Positions 1 through 8,231 are shown, counted from the first letter of the stretch. The stretch: 46,888 nucleotides of DNA from Bacillota bacterium (GCA_030540195.1 JAUNWT010000008.1:1-46888); one strand, 5' to 3'. Translations and numbers: made by a program. Notes: generated by a model from the sequence alone, not told the origin.

Positions 1-68
1 CAATAGGTTCAGCCCCTTATTTAGTTATCTAACTGTAAAAGACGGGATTATAACATAAGGAGTATTCT

Positions 69-671
69 ATGAAAAAATTTCTTTTAAAAATAATCATTAT
101 TTTCTTAATTATTGTTACTGGGTTTGGTGGCTATTATGGTTATTTAGGCTATCAAATCTATCAAGATAAAATAGAAGAACAATCTTTATCCAAAAGAGTC
201 AATCAACTAAAGAGTAAAGAAGATTATGTTACACTTGATCAAATTTCACCCATTTATAAAGAAGCGGTTTTAGAAAGTGAAAATCGTCGTTTTTATCAAC
301 ATGGTCCTGTAGATTATTATGGTTTAGCTCGTGCCATGTTTACAAATATTACAACCTTTTCTTTTAAAGAGGGTGGTTCAACCATCACTCAACAACTTTC
401 AAAAAATCTATGTCTTTCTTTTGAAAAAGATCTTTCTCGTAAATTTGCGGAAGTCTTTATCGCTAGAGATTTAGAAGAAATGTACAGTAAAGATGACATA
501 TTAGAGATGTATTTAAATATTACATATTTAGGTGAAGGAAATTACGGGATTCAAGCTGCAAGTCAATATTATTATCATATTGATGCTATTGATTTAAACA
601 AGCAACAAAGTGATGTACTGGTTAGAACTTTAAAAAGACCAAGTATTTATAATCCTTCTAAGATAAATTAA
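69..671 (+). CDS. mtgA: Monofunctional peptidoglycan glycosyltransferase (GT51)
   Basis: Polymerises lipid II into glycan strands at the outer face of the membrane. The 200-residue protein starts with a short basic stretch and one hydrophobic anchor (about residues 7-28), followed by a GT51 domain. The family motifs are visible: the catalytic-glutamate block AVLESENRRFYQHGPVD, then EGGSTITQQLSKNL, then the membrane-proximal block LEMYLNITYLGEGNYGIQ. There is no transpeptidase domain, so it is a stand-alone glycosyltransferase rather than a class A PBP. The start is supported by an AAGGAG site seven bases upstream of the ATG. It converges on perR and the two genes share a terminator. Family assignment is firm; the mtgA symbol follows general usage for monofunctional members. 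Confidence 0.88.
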   Translation: MKKFLLKIIIIFLIIVTGFGGYYGYLGYQIYQDKIEEQSLSKRVNQLKSKEDYVTLDQISPIYKEAVLESENRRFYQHGPVDYYGLARAMFTNITTFSFKEGGSTITQQLSKNLCLSFEKDLSRKFAEVFIARDLEEMYSKDDILEMYLNITYLGEGNYGIQAASQYYYHIDAIDLNKQQSDVLVRTLKRPSIYNPSKIN

Positions 672-700
672 AAGACAGCAAATTAAGCTGCCTTTTTTTC
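672..700. terminator. Bidirectional terminator between mtgA and perR
   Basis: The arms AAAAGACAGC and GCTGCCTTTT pair with one mismatch around an AAATTAA loop, and a T-run follows on the plus strand. The hairpin overlaps the end of perR, so it can serve both convergent genes. Confidence 0.65.
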
Positions 701-1081
701 TAAACATTTTTCACAGATACCAGACATATTGATGTCAATAACATCAATATGATGCTTATAAGTTTGTTCAAATTGTTTGATGATTTTTTCGTCATTGTTA
801 TCAAGGTCATAAATGGTTTGACAACAGTTACACATAAAATGCATGTGTGGTTGAATATTACCATCATAATGAACCATAGTATCTCCTAAATCAAGTTTTT
901 TGATTTGTTTTGTTTCAACAAGTTGATTTAAGTTACGATAAACCGTTCCTAAACTTAAATGAGGATAATCTACTTTTAAATCTTGATAAATCATTTCTGC
1001 CGTAGGATGGTCATATCTATGTTTTAAATTGTTGAAAATGAGCTCTCTTTGTTTAGAGTATCGAATCTTAATTTCTTTCAA
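683..1081 (-). CDS. perR: PerR-type peroxide-sensing Fur-family repressor
   Basis: A 132-residue metalloregulator expected to repress peroxide-defence genes until its bound iron oxidises regulatory histidines. The winged helix covers about residues 1-70. All five residues that make the regulatory metal site of Bacillus PerR can be placed by alignment: H25 (in DHPTAEMIY), D73, H79 and H81 (in YDGNIQPHMH), and D92. The structural zinc site is formed by the C84/C87 pair and the C-terminal CEKC. This pattern favours PerR over Zur or Fur, but specificity is inferred. It lies just downstream of ylbJ on the same strand, and a palindromic operator with a Per-box-like overlap sits immediately upstream, consistent with autoregulation. 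Confidence 0.88.
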   Translation of the reverse strand: MKEIKIRYSKQRELIFNNLKHRYDHPTAEMIYQDLKVDYPHLSLGTVYRNLNQLVETKQIKKLDLGDTMVHYDGNIQPHMHFMCNCCQTIYDLDNNDEKIIKQFEQTYKHHIDVIDINMSGICEKCLEKKAA

Positions 1082-1091
1082 AATTTTCTCC

Positions 1092-1118
1092 TAATAGTAA
1101 TGGTTACTATTATTATAA
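1092..1118 (-). promoter_or_regulatory. Putative PerR/Fur-family operator upstream of perR
   Basis: A perfect 9-bp inverted repeat, TAATAGTAA / TTACTATTA, spans 1092-1112 with a 3-nt centre. Overlapping it at 1104-1118 is TTACTATTATTATAA, which read on the minus strand matches the Bacillus Per box TTATAATnATTATAA at 12 of 14 defined positions. The site ends about ten bases before the perR start, a good position for repression. Confidence 0.6.
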
Positions 1119-1136
1119 ATAAATACCATATATCTG

Positions 1137-2045
1137 TCAAATCAATCCAAATTGAAGAAAAAGTAAACAAAGAATAAAGGAAAGAATTCCATGATAGAGA
1201 CGAGAAAGAAAATATTTTTTAAAAGAATAGGGAATAGCTTCTAAGAGATTATCAGCTTGCATCATAACGGAAAAACCACTAAAAGAGAGAAAGAAACATA
1301 CAAAAGGAAGCATTTTTTTAGACTGATGAATGATCTTTAAAGAGCCACTACTAAATTCTAAAATTCCTTTAAGATAATCAAAAGAAAATTGAGGAAAAAC
1401 ATCTTGTAAAAAAGAAACAAGAAATTGGAAAATCAACATATATCCTAAAATAAAGAGAAATGCATAAACACTGGAAAGAACACTTTTTTTAAAGGCTTTT
1501 ACAAAAGAAAGATGGGGTTGTTTTAGAGTTTGAAGGACTTGTTTAAAAGTAAGTTTTTTTTGAGGGTGATGATAAAAGGAAGCGAGTATAAGACTTGGCA
1601 AAAGATGACAAATAAAAATCAAAAGAGAATAGGGTGTATTTAAGGAAACAAAAATAAAAGAAATAGAACTAAAAGAAGCAATGGATAAAAGGTGTTGAAG
1701 TTCTTCAAGATCGATATAATTTAATTCATAAGCTTCTTTAATGATTTTTACATTGGTTGGATAGCCACAAAAAAAGGAAACAAAATAAAGAGAGGACATC
1801 ATTGGTGTTAAAGAAAATAAAGCATAAAATGGTTTTTGGAGAAAATAAGCAAGAATGTCTAAAATACCTAAATTTAAACAAAGAGAAACAAGAATCATAA
1901 AAGGAAGTAAAGAAGGTAATAGATTTTTAAAGACAATGGTAATGACATCATGGCTGACATCAACAATCGTTGACATATGAAAAAAAGAAAAGAGAGTTAA
2001 AAATGTGACAAAGAGTAAAGTAAAATAGTCATTATATCTTTTCAT
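1137..2045 (-). CDS. ylbJ: YlbJ-like sporulation integral membrane protein
   Basis: A 302-residue polytopic membrane protein with about seven or eight hydrophobic segments. The recognisable block is FFCGYPTNVKIIKEAYELNYI, near residue 92, corresponding to the GYP...K...Y signature of YlbJ/nucleoside-recognition (Gate) proteins. The LLPSLLPFMILVS segment near the N terminus also fits. In Bacillus, YlbJ is a sporulation protein of the mother-cell programme, but its biochemical role is not settled. The gene ends about 55 bases before perR on the same strand; perR has its own operator in that gap, so the two may not be strictly co-transcribed. It is divergent from hflX. The family call is good; an actual role in sporulation here is inference. 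Confidence 0.72.
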   Translation of the reverse strand: MKRYNDYFTLLFVTFLTLFSFFHMSTIVDVSHDVITIVFKNLLPSLLPFMILVSLCLNLGILDILAYFLQKPFYALFSLTPMMSSLYFVSFFCGYPTNVKIIKEAYELNYIDLEELQHLLSIASFSSISFIFVSLNTPYSLLIFICHLLPSLILASFYHHPQKKLTFKQVLQTLKQPHLSFVKAFKKSVLSSVYAFLFILGYMLIFQFLVSFLQDVFPQFSFDYLKGILEFSSGSLKIIHQSKKMLPFVCFFLSFSGFSVMMQADNLLEAIPYSFKKYFLSRLYHGILSFILCLLFLQFGLI

Positions 2046-2085
2046 AGAGGCTCCTAATTGGTAGAATACTTAAAGAGGTGAAAGA

Positions 2086-3291
2086 ATGAAAGCAATCTTA
2101 GTATTAACATCAACAAATTCTTTTTTTGAAGAAGAACTTAAATCTTTATGTGAAGCTTGTCATATTGAAGTAGGAGAAGTTGTGATTCAAAAATTAGAAA
2201 AAATAAATCCAGCAACGTATATAGGTAAAGGTAAAATTGAAGAAATTAAATTAAAACTTCAAGATGAAATGATTATCTTTGATGATGAACTGACACCATT
2301 ACAAGTTAAAAACTTAACAGATTTATTAGAAACAGAAGTTACAGATCGTACAGATTTGATTTTACGTATTTTTGATGAGCGTGCTAAAACAAAAGAAGCG
2401 AAGCTTCAAGTGGAAATAGCACGTGATCAGTATTTATTACCACGTCTTGTAGGAATGCAAGAACATATGTCTCACCAACAAGGTGGTTCGGGTTTTAGGG
2501 GTTCAGGTGAAAAACAAATTGAACTTGATCGAAGAATAATTGCTAGAAAGCTTGCCCGCTCTCGAAAAGAACTGGCTGAAATCGTCAAACAAAGACAAGT
2601 ACAAAGACAAAGAAGAAAGAATAACCAAATTCCAGTTATTGCTTTAGTAGGTTATACAAATAGCGGAAAATCGACTTTATTGAATACGTTATGTCCTGAT
2701 AAACAAAAGAAAGTTTTTGAAAAAGATATGTTATTTGCGACTTTAGAAACATCCACAAGACATATTAAAATGAAAAATCATGATTGTTTACTTACAGATA
2801 CTGTTGGTTTTATTGAAAGATTGCCTCATCATTTAATTCAAGCTTTCCGTTCCACTTTAGAAGAAGTAAAAGAAGCAGATCTTTTATTACATGTTGTCGA
2901 TACAAGTTTTGAAGACTATCAAATGCAAATAGAAACAACCAATGAAGTCTTAAAATCATTAGGAGTTGAAAATACACCAATGATTTATGTTTATAATAAA
3001 ATTGATTTAAATAAATATGCTTATATCCAACCACAATCACCTTATGTTTTTATTTCAGCAAAATATAAAAGAGGTCTTGATTTATTAGAAGATGAAATTT
3101 CACATCTTCTCTTTAAAGATTATGAAGTATTTGAACTCTCTATTCCTTATAGTCAAGGAGAAGACTTTAAATATTTACATCAACATTGTTATGTAAAAGA
3201 AATTGAATATTTAGAAAAGAGTATTTATTTAAAAATAGAAGCAAGAAGGCAAGAAATAAAGAACTATTTACATTATTGTTTAAAACATTGA
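2086..3291 (+). CDS. hflX: Ribosome-associated GTPase HflX
   Basis: A 401-residue GTPase that binds 50S subunits and rescues or splits stalled ribosomes under stress. The N-terminal HflX domain includes the typical stretches GKGKIEEI and TDRTDLILRIFDERA. It is followed by the glycine-rich linker QQGGSGFRGSGEKQIELD and a basic coiled helix. The G domain begins near residue 185: G1 is GYTNSGKST, G3 is DTVGF and G4 is NKID. Length and order are normal for the family. The ATG is preceded by AGAGGTG. I see no clear terminator after the stop, so some transcription may run into the small RNA locus downstream. Confidence 0.95.
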   Translation: MKAILVLTSTNSFFEEELKSLCEACHIEVGEVVIQKLEKINPATYIGKGKIEEIKLKLQDEMIIFDDELTPLQVKNLTDLLETEVTDRTDLILRIFDERAKTKEAKLQVEIARDQYLLPRLVGMQEHMSHQQGGSGFRGSGEKQIELDRRIIARKLARSRKELAEIVKQRQVQRQRRKNNQIPVIALVGYTNSGKSTLLNTLCPDKQKKVFEKDMLFATLETSTRHIKMKNHDCLLTDTVGFIERLPHHLIQAFRSTLEEVKEADLLLHVVDTSFEDYQMQIETTNEVLKSLGVENTPMIYVYNKIDLNKYAYIQPQSPYVFISAKYKRGLDLLEDEISHLLFKDYEVFELSIPYSQGEDFKYLHQHCYVKEIEYLEKSIYLKIEARRQEIKNYLHYCLKH

Positions 3292-3315
3292 GAAAACACT
3301 TTAGAAAATAAATAG

Positions 3316-3344
3316 TTGATATACGATTTAATTGTAGATAAAAT
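3316..3344 (+). promoter_or_regulatory. Promoter of the type III antitoxin-like RNA
   Basis: A -35 element TTGATA at 3316-3321 and a -10 element TAAAAT at 3339-3344 are separated by exactly 17 bases, predicting a start near 3351. This places the promoter directly before the repeat-bearing RNA and after hflX. Confidence 0.7.
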
Positions 3345-3350
3345 AGAATA

Positions 3351-3481
3351 GTAAATAAAACTGCCTACTAGGAGGCGAAGTGATAAATACCCTAGACAAT
3401 CGATTAATCGGCCACCCAGTTGGCAAGGAGAAAAATACACTGGTGGAAAAAAAGAAAGTTCAGATGAGCTTTCTTTTTTTT
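3351..3481 (+). ncRNA. Type III antitoxin-like RNA (CptI/ToxI-like), two pseudoknot repeats
   Basis: A short transcript is predicted between a 17-bp-spaced promoter and an intrinsic terminator. Inside are two degenerate repeats with a 48-nt period. Each begins with a 14-nt hairpin: GCCT-ACTAGG-AGGC at 3363-3376 and GCCA-CCCAGT-TGGC at 3411-3424. An A-rich stretch ending AAATAC follows, then a segment complementary to the hairpin loop. CTAGG (3368-3372) can pair with CCTAG (3391-3395), and CCAGT (3416-3420) can pair with ACTGG (3439-3443), giving an H-type pseudoknot in each repeat. Loop pairs and the fourth stem pair change in a compensatory way between repeats. Type III antitoxins such as ToxI and CptI are tandem-repeat pseudoknot RNAs encoded ahead of a terminator and their toxin gene; here the next gene is a broken CptN/ToxN-like ORF. 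The architecture is seen; the family name is inferred. Confidence 0.72.
3451..3481 (+). terminator. Intrinsic terminator between antitoxin RNA and toxin remnant
   Basis: The arms AAAGAAAGTTC (3451-3461) and GAGCTTTCTTT (3466-3476) form an 11-bp stem with one G-U pair around an AGAT loop, followed by a T-run. Type III toxin-antitoxin loci characteristically carry a terminator at this point, which limits toxin transcription relative to antitoxin. Confidence 0.85.
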
Positions 3482-3487
3482 GTGTAA

Positions 3488-3972
3488 GAAAAACTCTATT
3501 TCATAAGATATGAATTTATAGAAAAATATAATCCTTATTATAATCTCATGGAAAATAAATCTTTTGGAACAAAAAGACCTACATATTTTTGTTTTAGAGA
3601 TAAAATGAATACAGAAATCTTGTGGTTTGTCCCAATGTCTACAAAATATGAAAAATATTTGAAAATAAATGAGGATATAAAGCAAAAAATAAATAGAGAA
3701 CCTAATAATTTTGTTTTTGCAAGAAATGTTGGTGGAAAAAAAACGGTTTTTTAATTCAAAATATGTTTCCTACATTAGAAAGATATATTGATAGAGAATA
3801 TACTAGGCAAGGGATGACAATTAAAATACCTAAATCAGTAAAAAAAGAAATTGGGAAAAAAGCAAGAAATATTTTCATGTTTACAAATAAAGGTGTTAAA
3901 GCAACTTTTACAAATTTACCAGAATTCATAAAGGATATTGAAAATGAATTGGAAACAAAAATAGAAAGATAG
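3488..3972 (+). pseudogene. Frameshifted CptN/ToxN-like type III toxin
   Basis: Two ORF pieces in different frames together read as one protein of about 160 residues. The first frame is open from 3488 (after an in-frame TAA at 3485) and reads EKLYFIRYEFIEKYNPYYN, then MENKSFGTKRPTYFCFRD, ILWFVPMSTKYEKY and GGKKTVF, stopping at 3752-3754. The second frame continues LIQNMFPTLERYIDREY to the stop at 3970-3972. Adding one T to the T6 run at 3747-3752, or one A to the A8 run at 3736-3743, joins them as GGKK..FLIQNMFP. There is no ATG, GTG or TTG in frame between 3488 and 3548 and no clear ribosome site, so the N terminus also looks damaged. ...RPY/RPT...FVP(M/I)SSK-type motifs and the RNA upstream suggest a type III endoribonuclease toxin. 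Loss of function is likely, though slippage on the homopolymers or sequencing error cannot be excluded. Confidence 0.68.
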
Positions 3973-3993
3973 GTAAACTATCTTTCTATTTTT
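3957..3993. terminator. Bidirectional terminator between toxin remnant and DUF1846 gene
   Basis: A perfect 16-bp inverted repeat: AAAAATAGAAAGATAG (3957-3972) and CTATCTTTCTATTTTT (3978-3993) around GTAAA. It overlaps both stop codons of the convergent genes. Confidence 0.85.
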
Positions 3994-5470
3994 GATATAT
4001 ACGATTAAATTGGAATTTATCTTCTGAAGTTAAACGAATACCTAAACGTTTTAAAGTATCAATATCTGTTTCAGATAGGATAACAGATGAATGTGCTTCA
4101 CAGTATTGTAATTGTTCAATACAAGATAAAGCTTTTTTAGCGTTTTCATTATTATTTGCGGAAATAGATAATGAAAGTAAAACTTCATCTGTATGTAAAC
4201 GAGGATTCTTATTTTTTAAAATTCCTTTTTTTAGTTTAGCAACAGGTTCAATAACTTCAGGTTCAATGAGTAAAATATCATCATCGATATTGGCAAGATA
4301 CTTTAAAGCATTTAATAAACATGCTGAAGCACTTCCAAGTAAAGATGTTGTTTTACCAGTAATAATATGTCCATCATTAAGTTCAATCGCAAATCCTGGT
4401 TCATTGGTTTGTTCTTCAATTTCTAATGCAGGATTGACACATTTACGATCTGTAGCTTTTAAATCTAAAGAAAGCATGATGGCTTCAATTTTAGAGATAG
4501 CTGATCTATTAACAAGCCCACGTTTAAAATCAAGTTTTGTTTGATAATAACGACGAATGATTTCTTGTTTACTTGCTTCTTTACATGCTTCATCATCAAT
4601 AATCGCATTTCCAGCCATATTTACTCCCATGTCTGTAGGTGATTTATATGGACAAGTTGACATGATTTTTTTGAATGTTGATTCTAAAACAGGGAAGATT
4701 TCAACATCTCTATTATAGTTGACAGTTGTTTCGTTATAAGCTTCTAAATGGAATGGGTCAATCATATTGACATCATTTAAATCTGCCGTTGCTGCTTCAT
4801 AAGCTAAGTTTACAGGATGTTTTAAAGGAATATTCCAAATAGGGAATGTTTCAAACTTCGCATAGCCTGCTTTAATACCATGAGTATATTCATGATAAAG
4901 TTGTGATAAACAAGTCGCCATTTTTCCACTTCCTGGACCAGGTGCTGTTACGACAACGAGTGGTTTTGTTGTTTCAATGTAATCATTGATTCCAAATCCT
5001 TCTTCTGAAACGATTTTTTCAATATCGTTTGGATAACCTGCAATAGGATAATGTCTAAAAACTTTAATACCTAAGTTTTCTAGTTTCTTTTGAAAAGCAA
5101 TAGCGTGTACTTGATTTTCAAAACGTGTAATTGTAACACTTCCAACATAGAGTCCAATGTTTTGGAAAGCATCAATCAGTCTTAATACTTCTAAATCATA
5201 AGTGATTCCTAAATCACCACGCATTTTATTGTTTTCAATGTCATTAGCGTTAATGACAATAATAATTTCTGCATCTTGTTTTAGTTCTAATAACATTTTT
5301 AATTTACTATCAGGTTCAAATCCTGGTAAAACACGAGATGCATGGTGGTCATCAAATAATTTACCACCAAATTCTAAATAAAGCTTATTATCAAATTGTT
5401 TGATACGTTCTTTGATATGTTTTGATTGTAATTCAATGTATTTTTCGTTACTAAATCCAATTTTTCTCAT
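3986..5470 (-). CDS. DUF1846 domain protein
   Basis: A 494-residue cytoplasmic protein matching the DUF1846 family along its whole length. Recognisable stretches are the N-terminal [34 protein letters not shown] near residue 35, [17 protein letters not shown] near 85, and the glycine-rich nucleotide-binding-like [21 protein letters not shown] near 175. Structures of the family suggest a nucleotide-binding fold but no activity is established, so I give none. The start codon is 12-13 bases after AGGGAG. It is monocistronic: divergent from argF and convergent with the toxin remnant. Sequence quality and codon use look like the surrounding housekeeping genes. Confidence 0.9.
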   Translation of the reverse strand: MRKIGFSNEKYIELQSKHIKERIKQFDNKLYLEFGGKLFDDHHASRVLPGFEPDSKLKMLLELKQDAEIIIVINANDIENNKMRGDLGITYDLEVLRLIDAFQNIGLYVGSVTITRFENQVHAIAFQKKLENLGIKVFRHYPIAGYPNDIEKIVSEEGFGINDYIETTKPLVVVTAPGPGSGKMATCLSQLYHEYTHGIKAGYAKFETFPIWNIPLKHPVNLAYEAATADLNDVNMIDPFHLEAYNETTVNYNRDVEIFPVLESTFKKIMSTCPYKSPTDMGVNMAGNAIIDDEACKEASKQEIIRRYYQTKLDFKRGLVNRSAISKIEAIMLSLDLKATDRKCVNPALEIEEQTNEPGFAIELNDGHIITGKTTSLLGSASACLLNALKYLANIDDDILLIEPEVIEPVAKLKKGILKNKNPRLHTDEVLLSLSISANNNENAKKALSCIEQLQYCEAHSSVILSETDIDTLKRLGIRLTSEDKFQFNRIYQK

Positions 5471-5537
5471 CTTTCATTTTCTCCCTGTTCTTTATTATAT
5501 ATAATTTGTCTTATTTTTAAACAAAATAATAATTATT

Positions 5538-5574
5538 TATCAATATTGAAGAAATATCAATATTTTGATAAAAT
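5538..5574 (+). promoter_or_regulatory. argF promoter overlapped by 10-bp direct repeats
   Basis: The -35 TTGAAG (5546-5551) and -10 TAAAAT (5569-5574) have a 17-bp spacer. TATCAATATT occurs twice, at 5538-5547 and 5555-5564, overlapping the -35 element and spacer. The second copy also forms TATCAA-TATT-TTGATA. This may be an operator, but the regulator is unknown. Confidence 0.55.
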
Positions 5575-5599
5575 AATGGTTATTAAAAGGGGGATTATT

Positions 5600-6592
5600 A
5601 TGAATCTTAAAAATAGACATTTTTTAACGTTAAAAGATTATTCAAAAGAAGAAATTAGATATTTATTAGACTTAGCACATCAATTAAAAGCAGATAAAAA
5701 AGCTGGAAAAATAGGACAACATTTATTAGGGAAAAATGTATGTTTGATTTTTGAAAAAACATCAACAAGAACACGTTGTTCATTTGAGGTGGCTGCTTTA
5801 GATGAAGGTGGACATGCAACATTTTTAAGTAACTCACAAATGGGAAAAAAAGAATCCATTGAAGATACAGCGAAAGTATTAGGAAGAATGTATGATGGTA
5901 TTGAATTTAGAGGATTTAAACAAGAAACCGTAGAAGCTCTTGCTAAATATTCAGGAGTACCAGTTTGGAATGGTTTAACAGATGTTGATCATCCAACACA
6001 AACCCTTGCAGATTTCCTTACTATCGAAGAACATTTAGATAAACCATTAGAAGATATTAAATTTGTCTTTACGGGAGATATTCGTAACAATGTATGTTAT
6101 GGGTTAATGTATGGAGCTGTTAAAATGGGAATGCATTTTGTTTGCCTTGGTCCAAAATCATTACATATCGATCCAGAAGTTCTTGCTTATTGTAAAGAAG
6201 AAGCAAAAAAATCTGGTGGAACAATTGAAGTGACAGATAATGTAGATGAAGCAGTAAAAGATGCAGATGTTATTTATACTGATATTTGGGTAAGTATGGG
6301 TGAAGATGAAAGTCTTTATAAACCAAGAGTAGAAATGTTATCACCATATAAAGTCACTCAAGAAATGATGAGTAAAACAGGGAAAGATTCAACATTATTC
6401 ATGCATTGTTTACCTTCATTTCATGATTTTGAAACAACTGTTGCGAAAACAAAACATGACGAAGGAATCGATATTCGTGAAGTAGAAGATGAAGTCTTTA
6501 GATCAAAGAATTCTGTTGTTTTTGATGAAGCAGAAAATAGAATGCATACAATTAAAGCGGTTATGGTAGCGACAATTGGAAGAGATGCGTAA
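5600..6592 (+). CDS. argF: Ornithine carbamoyltransferase
   Basis: Transfers a carbamoyl group to ornithine to make citrulline in arginine synthesis. The 330-residue protein carries the carbamoyl-phosphate loop STRTR (in [16 protein letters not shown]), the [13 protein letters not shown] block, and the ornithine-site motif HCLPSFHD, where most relatives have HCLPAFHD. I place the start at the ATG at 5600, which follows the AAGGGGG ribosome site. An in-frame upstream ATG lies before the promoter -10 and would add 18 unrelated residues. The gene is alone, away from argCJB and argGH. The neighbourhood is biosynthetic: no arginine deiminase or carbamate kinase gene is adjacent, which argues against a catabolic role. 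Confidence 0.93.
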   Translation: MNLKNRHFLTLKDYSKEEIRYLLDLAHQLKADKKAGKIGQHLLGKNVCLIFEKTSTRTRCSFEVAALDEGGHATFLSNSQMGKKESIEDTAKVLGRMYDGIEFRGFKQETVEALAKYSGVPVWNGLTDVDHPTQTLADFLTIEEHLDKPLEDIKFVFTGDIRNNVCYGLMYGAVKMGMHFVCLGPKSLHIDPEVLAYCKEEAKKSGGTIEVTDNVDEAVKDADVIYTDIWVSMGEDESLYKPRVEMLSPYKVTQEMMSKTGKDSTLFMHCLPSFHDFETTVAKTKHDEGIDIREVEDEVFRSKNSVVFDEAENRMHTIKAVMVATIGRDA

Positions 6593-6604
6593 GCATCTTT
6601 TTTA
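6583..6604 (+). terminator. argF terminator
   Basis: AGATGC-GTAA-GCATCT followed by a T-run. The hairpin loop contains the argF stop codon. Confidence 0.8.
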
Positions 6605-6666
6605 AATTTAAGTCTTTTTTAAGCAAAATTTTTAATTTTGTGCTATGATAATTTTAGGTGATCATC

Positions 6667-7425
6667 ATGAAAGGTAAGACATATGTACTCTCTGACATTC
6701 ATGGTAATTTTGAAATATTCAAAAGAATGTTAGATAAAATACAATTTAATAGTCATGATCAACTTTATATACTTGGAGACATTTGTGATCGTGGGCCTTG
6801 TAGTTTGGATATTTATTTTTATATTCAAAAATTTGATAATATTACCTTGCTCAAAGGAAACCATGAACATATGATGCAAGAGGCTTTAAAAGAAGCCATT
6901 GATCACGATGATTTTGATTTTCCAAGTTGTGAATTTAAGCTTTGGTCACAAAATGGCGGAGAAAAAACGATTGAAAATATTCGCCAATATCTACGTAAAA
7001 AGAAATTGTATCATTGCGATTATACTATTGTAAGAAATGTTTTTTTAAGAAATCTCTATAATTATCTTAAAAACTTACCTTTGTATTTAGAATTAACAGT
7101 CAATAATAAAGATTATGTTCTAGTTCATGCTGGAATTGATCCTGAAAGAAATCTTGATGATCAAGAAGAAGATACTCTTTTATGGATTCGTGATTATTTC
7201 TTTTTAAGTGAATGTGATTTAAATAAAACGTATATTTTTGGTCATACCCCATTATGTTTTATTAACCGTGATCAAAGTTTTAATGTGTGGTATGATGATG
7301 AATTTCATAATAAGATTGGAATTGATGGGGGACTTGCTTTAGGAGAAAGAGGTCAACTTAATTGTATTTGTTTAGATGATGGACAAGTATTTGTCCTTAA
7401 AATGAGTGAGGTAAACGATGCGTAG
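6667..7425 (+). CDS. Calcineurin-like serine/threonine-type protein phosphatase
   Basis: A metal-dependent phosphoesterase of the PPP/diadenosine-tetraphosphatase group, about 252 residues. The three metal-site motifs are intact: DIHGN near the N terminus, GDICDRG, and GNHEH. Later histidines occur in VHAGIDPE and FGHTP. The start is taken as the ATG at 6667, five bases after AGGTGA; a GTG three codons earlier overlaps that ribosome site. Its last 8 bases overlap the following RpiR-type regulator, so the two are translationally coupled. The true substrate, protein phosphate or dinucleoside polyphosphate, cannot be told from sequence. Confidence 0.85.
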   Translation: MKGKTYVLSDIHGNFEIFKRMLDKIQFNSHDQLYILGDICDRGPCSLDIYFYIQKFDNITLLKGNHEHMMQEALKEAIDHDDFDFPSCEFKLWSQNGGEKTIENIRQYLRKKKLYHCDYTIVRNVFLRNLYNYLKNLPLYLELTVNNKDYVLVHAGIDPERNLDDQEEDTLLWIRDYFFLSECDLNKTYIFGHTPLCFINRDQSFNVWYDDEFHNKIGIDGGLALGERGQLNCICLDDGQVFVLKMSEVNDA

Positions 7426-8230
7426 TGCTTTTTATGCTTTAATTAATTTTATCAACACATCAAAAGTAGATGATGTTTATTCCAATGCAGCAAAGATGAT
7501 TTTGGAAAATATTAATAAAATACCAGAATATAATATCACCGATGTAGCAGAAATGTGTTTTGTTTCTACAGCGACGATTTCAAGGTTGTGTCGTAAGTTA
7601 AATTATGAAAGTTTTAGTGACTTTAAAATGGATGTTACTATGAATTTGCGCTATTTTAATCATGATTCTATGCGTATGCAATTTGATCATCAATTGCCTG
7701 TTTTTCCTATTGAAGGAAAAACAACTAAAGATTTATTTATTGATCATTTTGAAAATATTGTACAAAACTTAAGATCAACTTATGAAATGATTGAATTTGA
7801 AGAATTAGAAAAACTGGTAGACCTCATTTATCAAAGCAATGAAATTTGTTTTGCGGGTAACTTTTTTACCCAATCCGTTTCCATGCAACTACAAATTGAA
7901 TTATCTTATTTAGGAAAGAAATGTACAGGAATGTATCCTTTACAAAGTCAAAAAGAAGTAGTTCGTAATTTAACAGAAAATGATTTGATTATTGTTTCTT
8001 CAATTGCAGGAGGTTATTGGCAAGATCATCCTGATATGTTAAGAGAGATTGCGAAAAGTAAAGCACATAAAATATGTATTACCCAAGTAGAAAATATGCC
8101 ATATCAAGATCAATTTGATATGATTATACAGGTAGGAACCGATCATTTATCTTTAATTGGTAAGTTTTCAATTACTTATATTTTTGAATTGTTAGAAGCA
8201 CTTTATCATATAAAATATGGAAGAGTATAA
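7418..8230 (+). CDS. RpiR-family transcriptional regulator (HTH + SIS)
   Basis: A 270-residue regulator. The N-terminal HTH_6 domain covers about residues 1-75, with the helix-turn-helix in ITDVAEMCFVSTATISRLCRKLNYESFSDFK. A SIS sugar-phosphate-binding domain follows from about 115, recognisable from ICFAGNFFTQSVSMQLQ and DLIIVSSIAGGYW. Proteins of this type sense phosphosugars. The SIS domain is divergent, and no sugar operon is adjacent, so the ligand is unknown. It overlaps the phosphatase gene by 8 bases, suggesting a shared transcript. Confidence 0.85.
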   Translation: MRSAFYALINFINTSKVDDVYSNAAKMILENINKIPEYNITDVAEMCFVSTATISRLCRKLNYESFSDFKMDVTMNLRYFNHDSMRMQFDHQLPVFPIEGKTTKDLFIDHFENIVQNLRSTYEMIEFEELEKLVDLIYQSNEICFAGNFFTQSVSMQLQIELSYLGKKCTGMYPLQSQKEVVRNLTENDLIIVSSIAGGYWQDHPDMLREIAKSKAHKICITQVENMPYQDQFDMIIQVGTDHLSLIGKFSITYIFELLEALYHIKYGRV

Positions 8231-8231
8231 G

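Noticed and set aside
683-1081. Fur-family protein as a zinc regulator (Zur)
   Set aside because: All five PerR regulatory-site residues align (H25, D73, H79, H81, D92), and an upstream element resembles a Per box.
3351-3481. Reading the structured RNA as a riboswitch (T-box, THF, cobalamin, lysine) or as 6S/SRP RNA
   Set aside because: No conserved core of any of these is present, and the gene after it is a toxin remnant rather than a biosynthetic or transport gene. The repeat-plus-pseudoknot form fits a type III antitoxin better.
5520-5540. AATAATAATTATTTAT near argF as an ArgR box
   Set aside because: It is too weak a match to TGAAT-N4-ATTCA and comparable runs are common in this AT-rich DNA.
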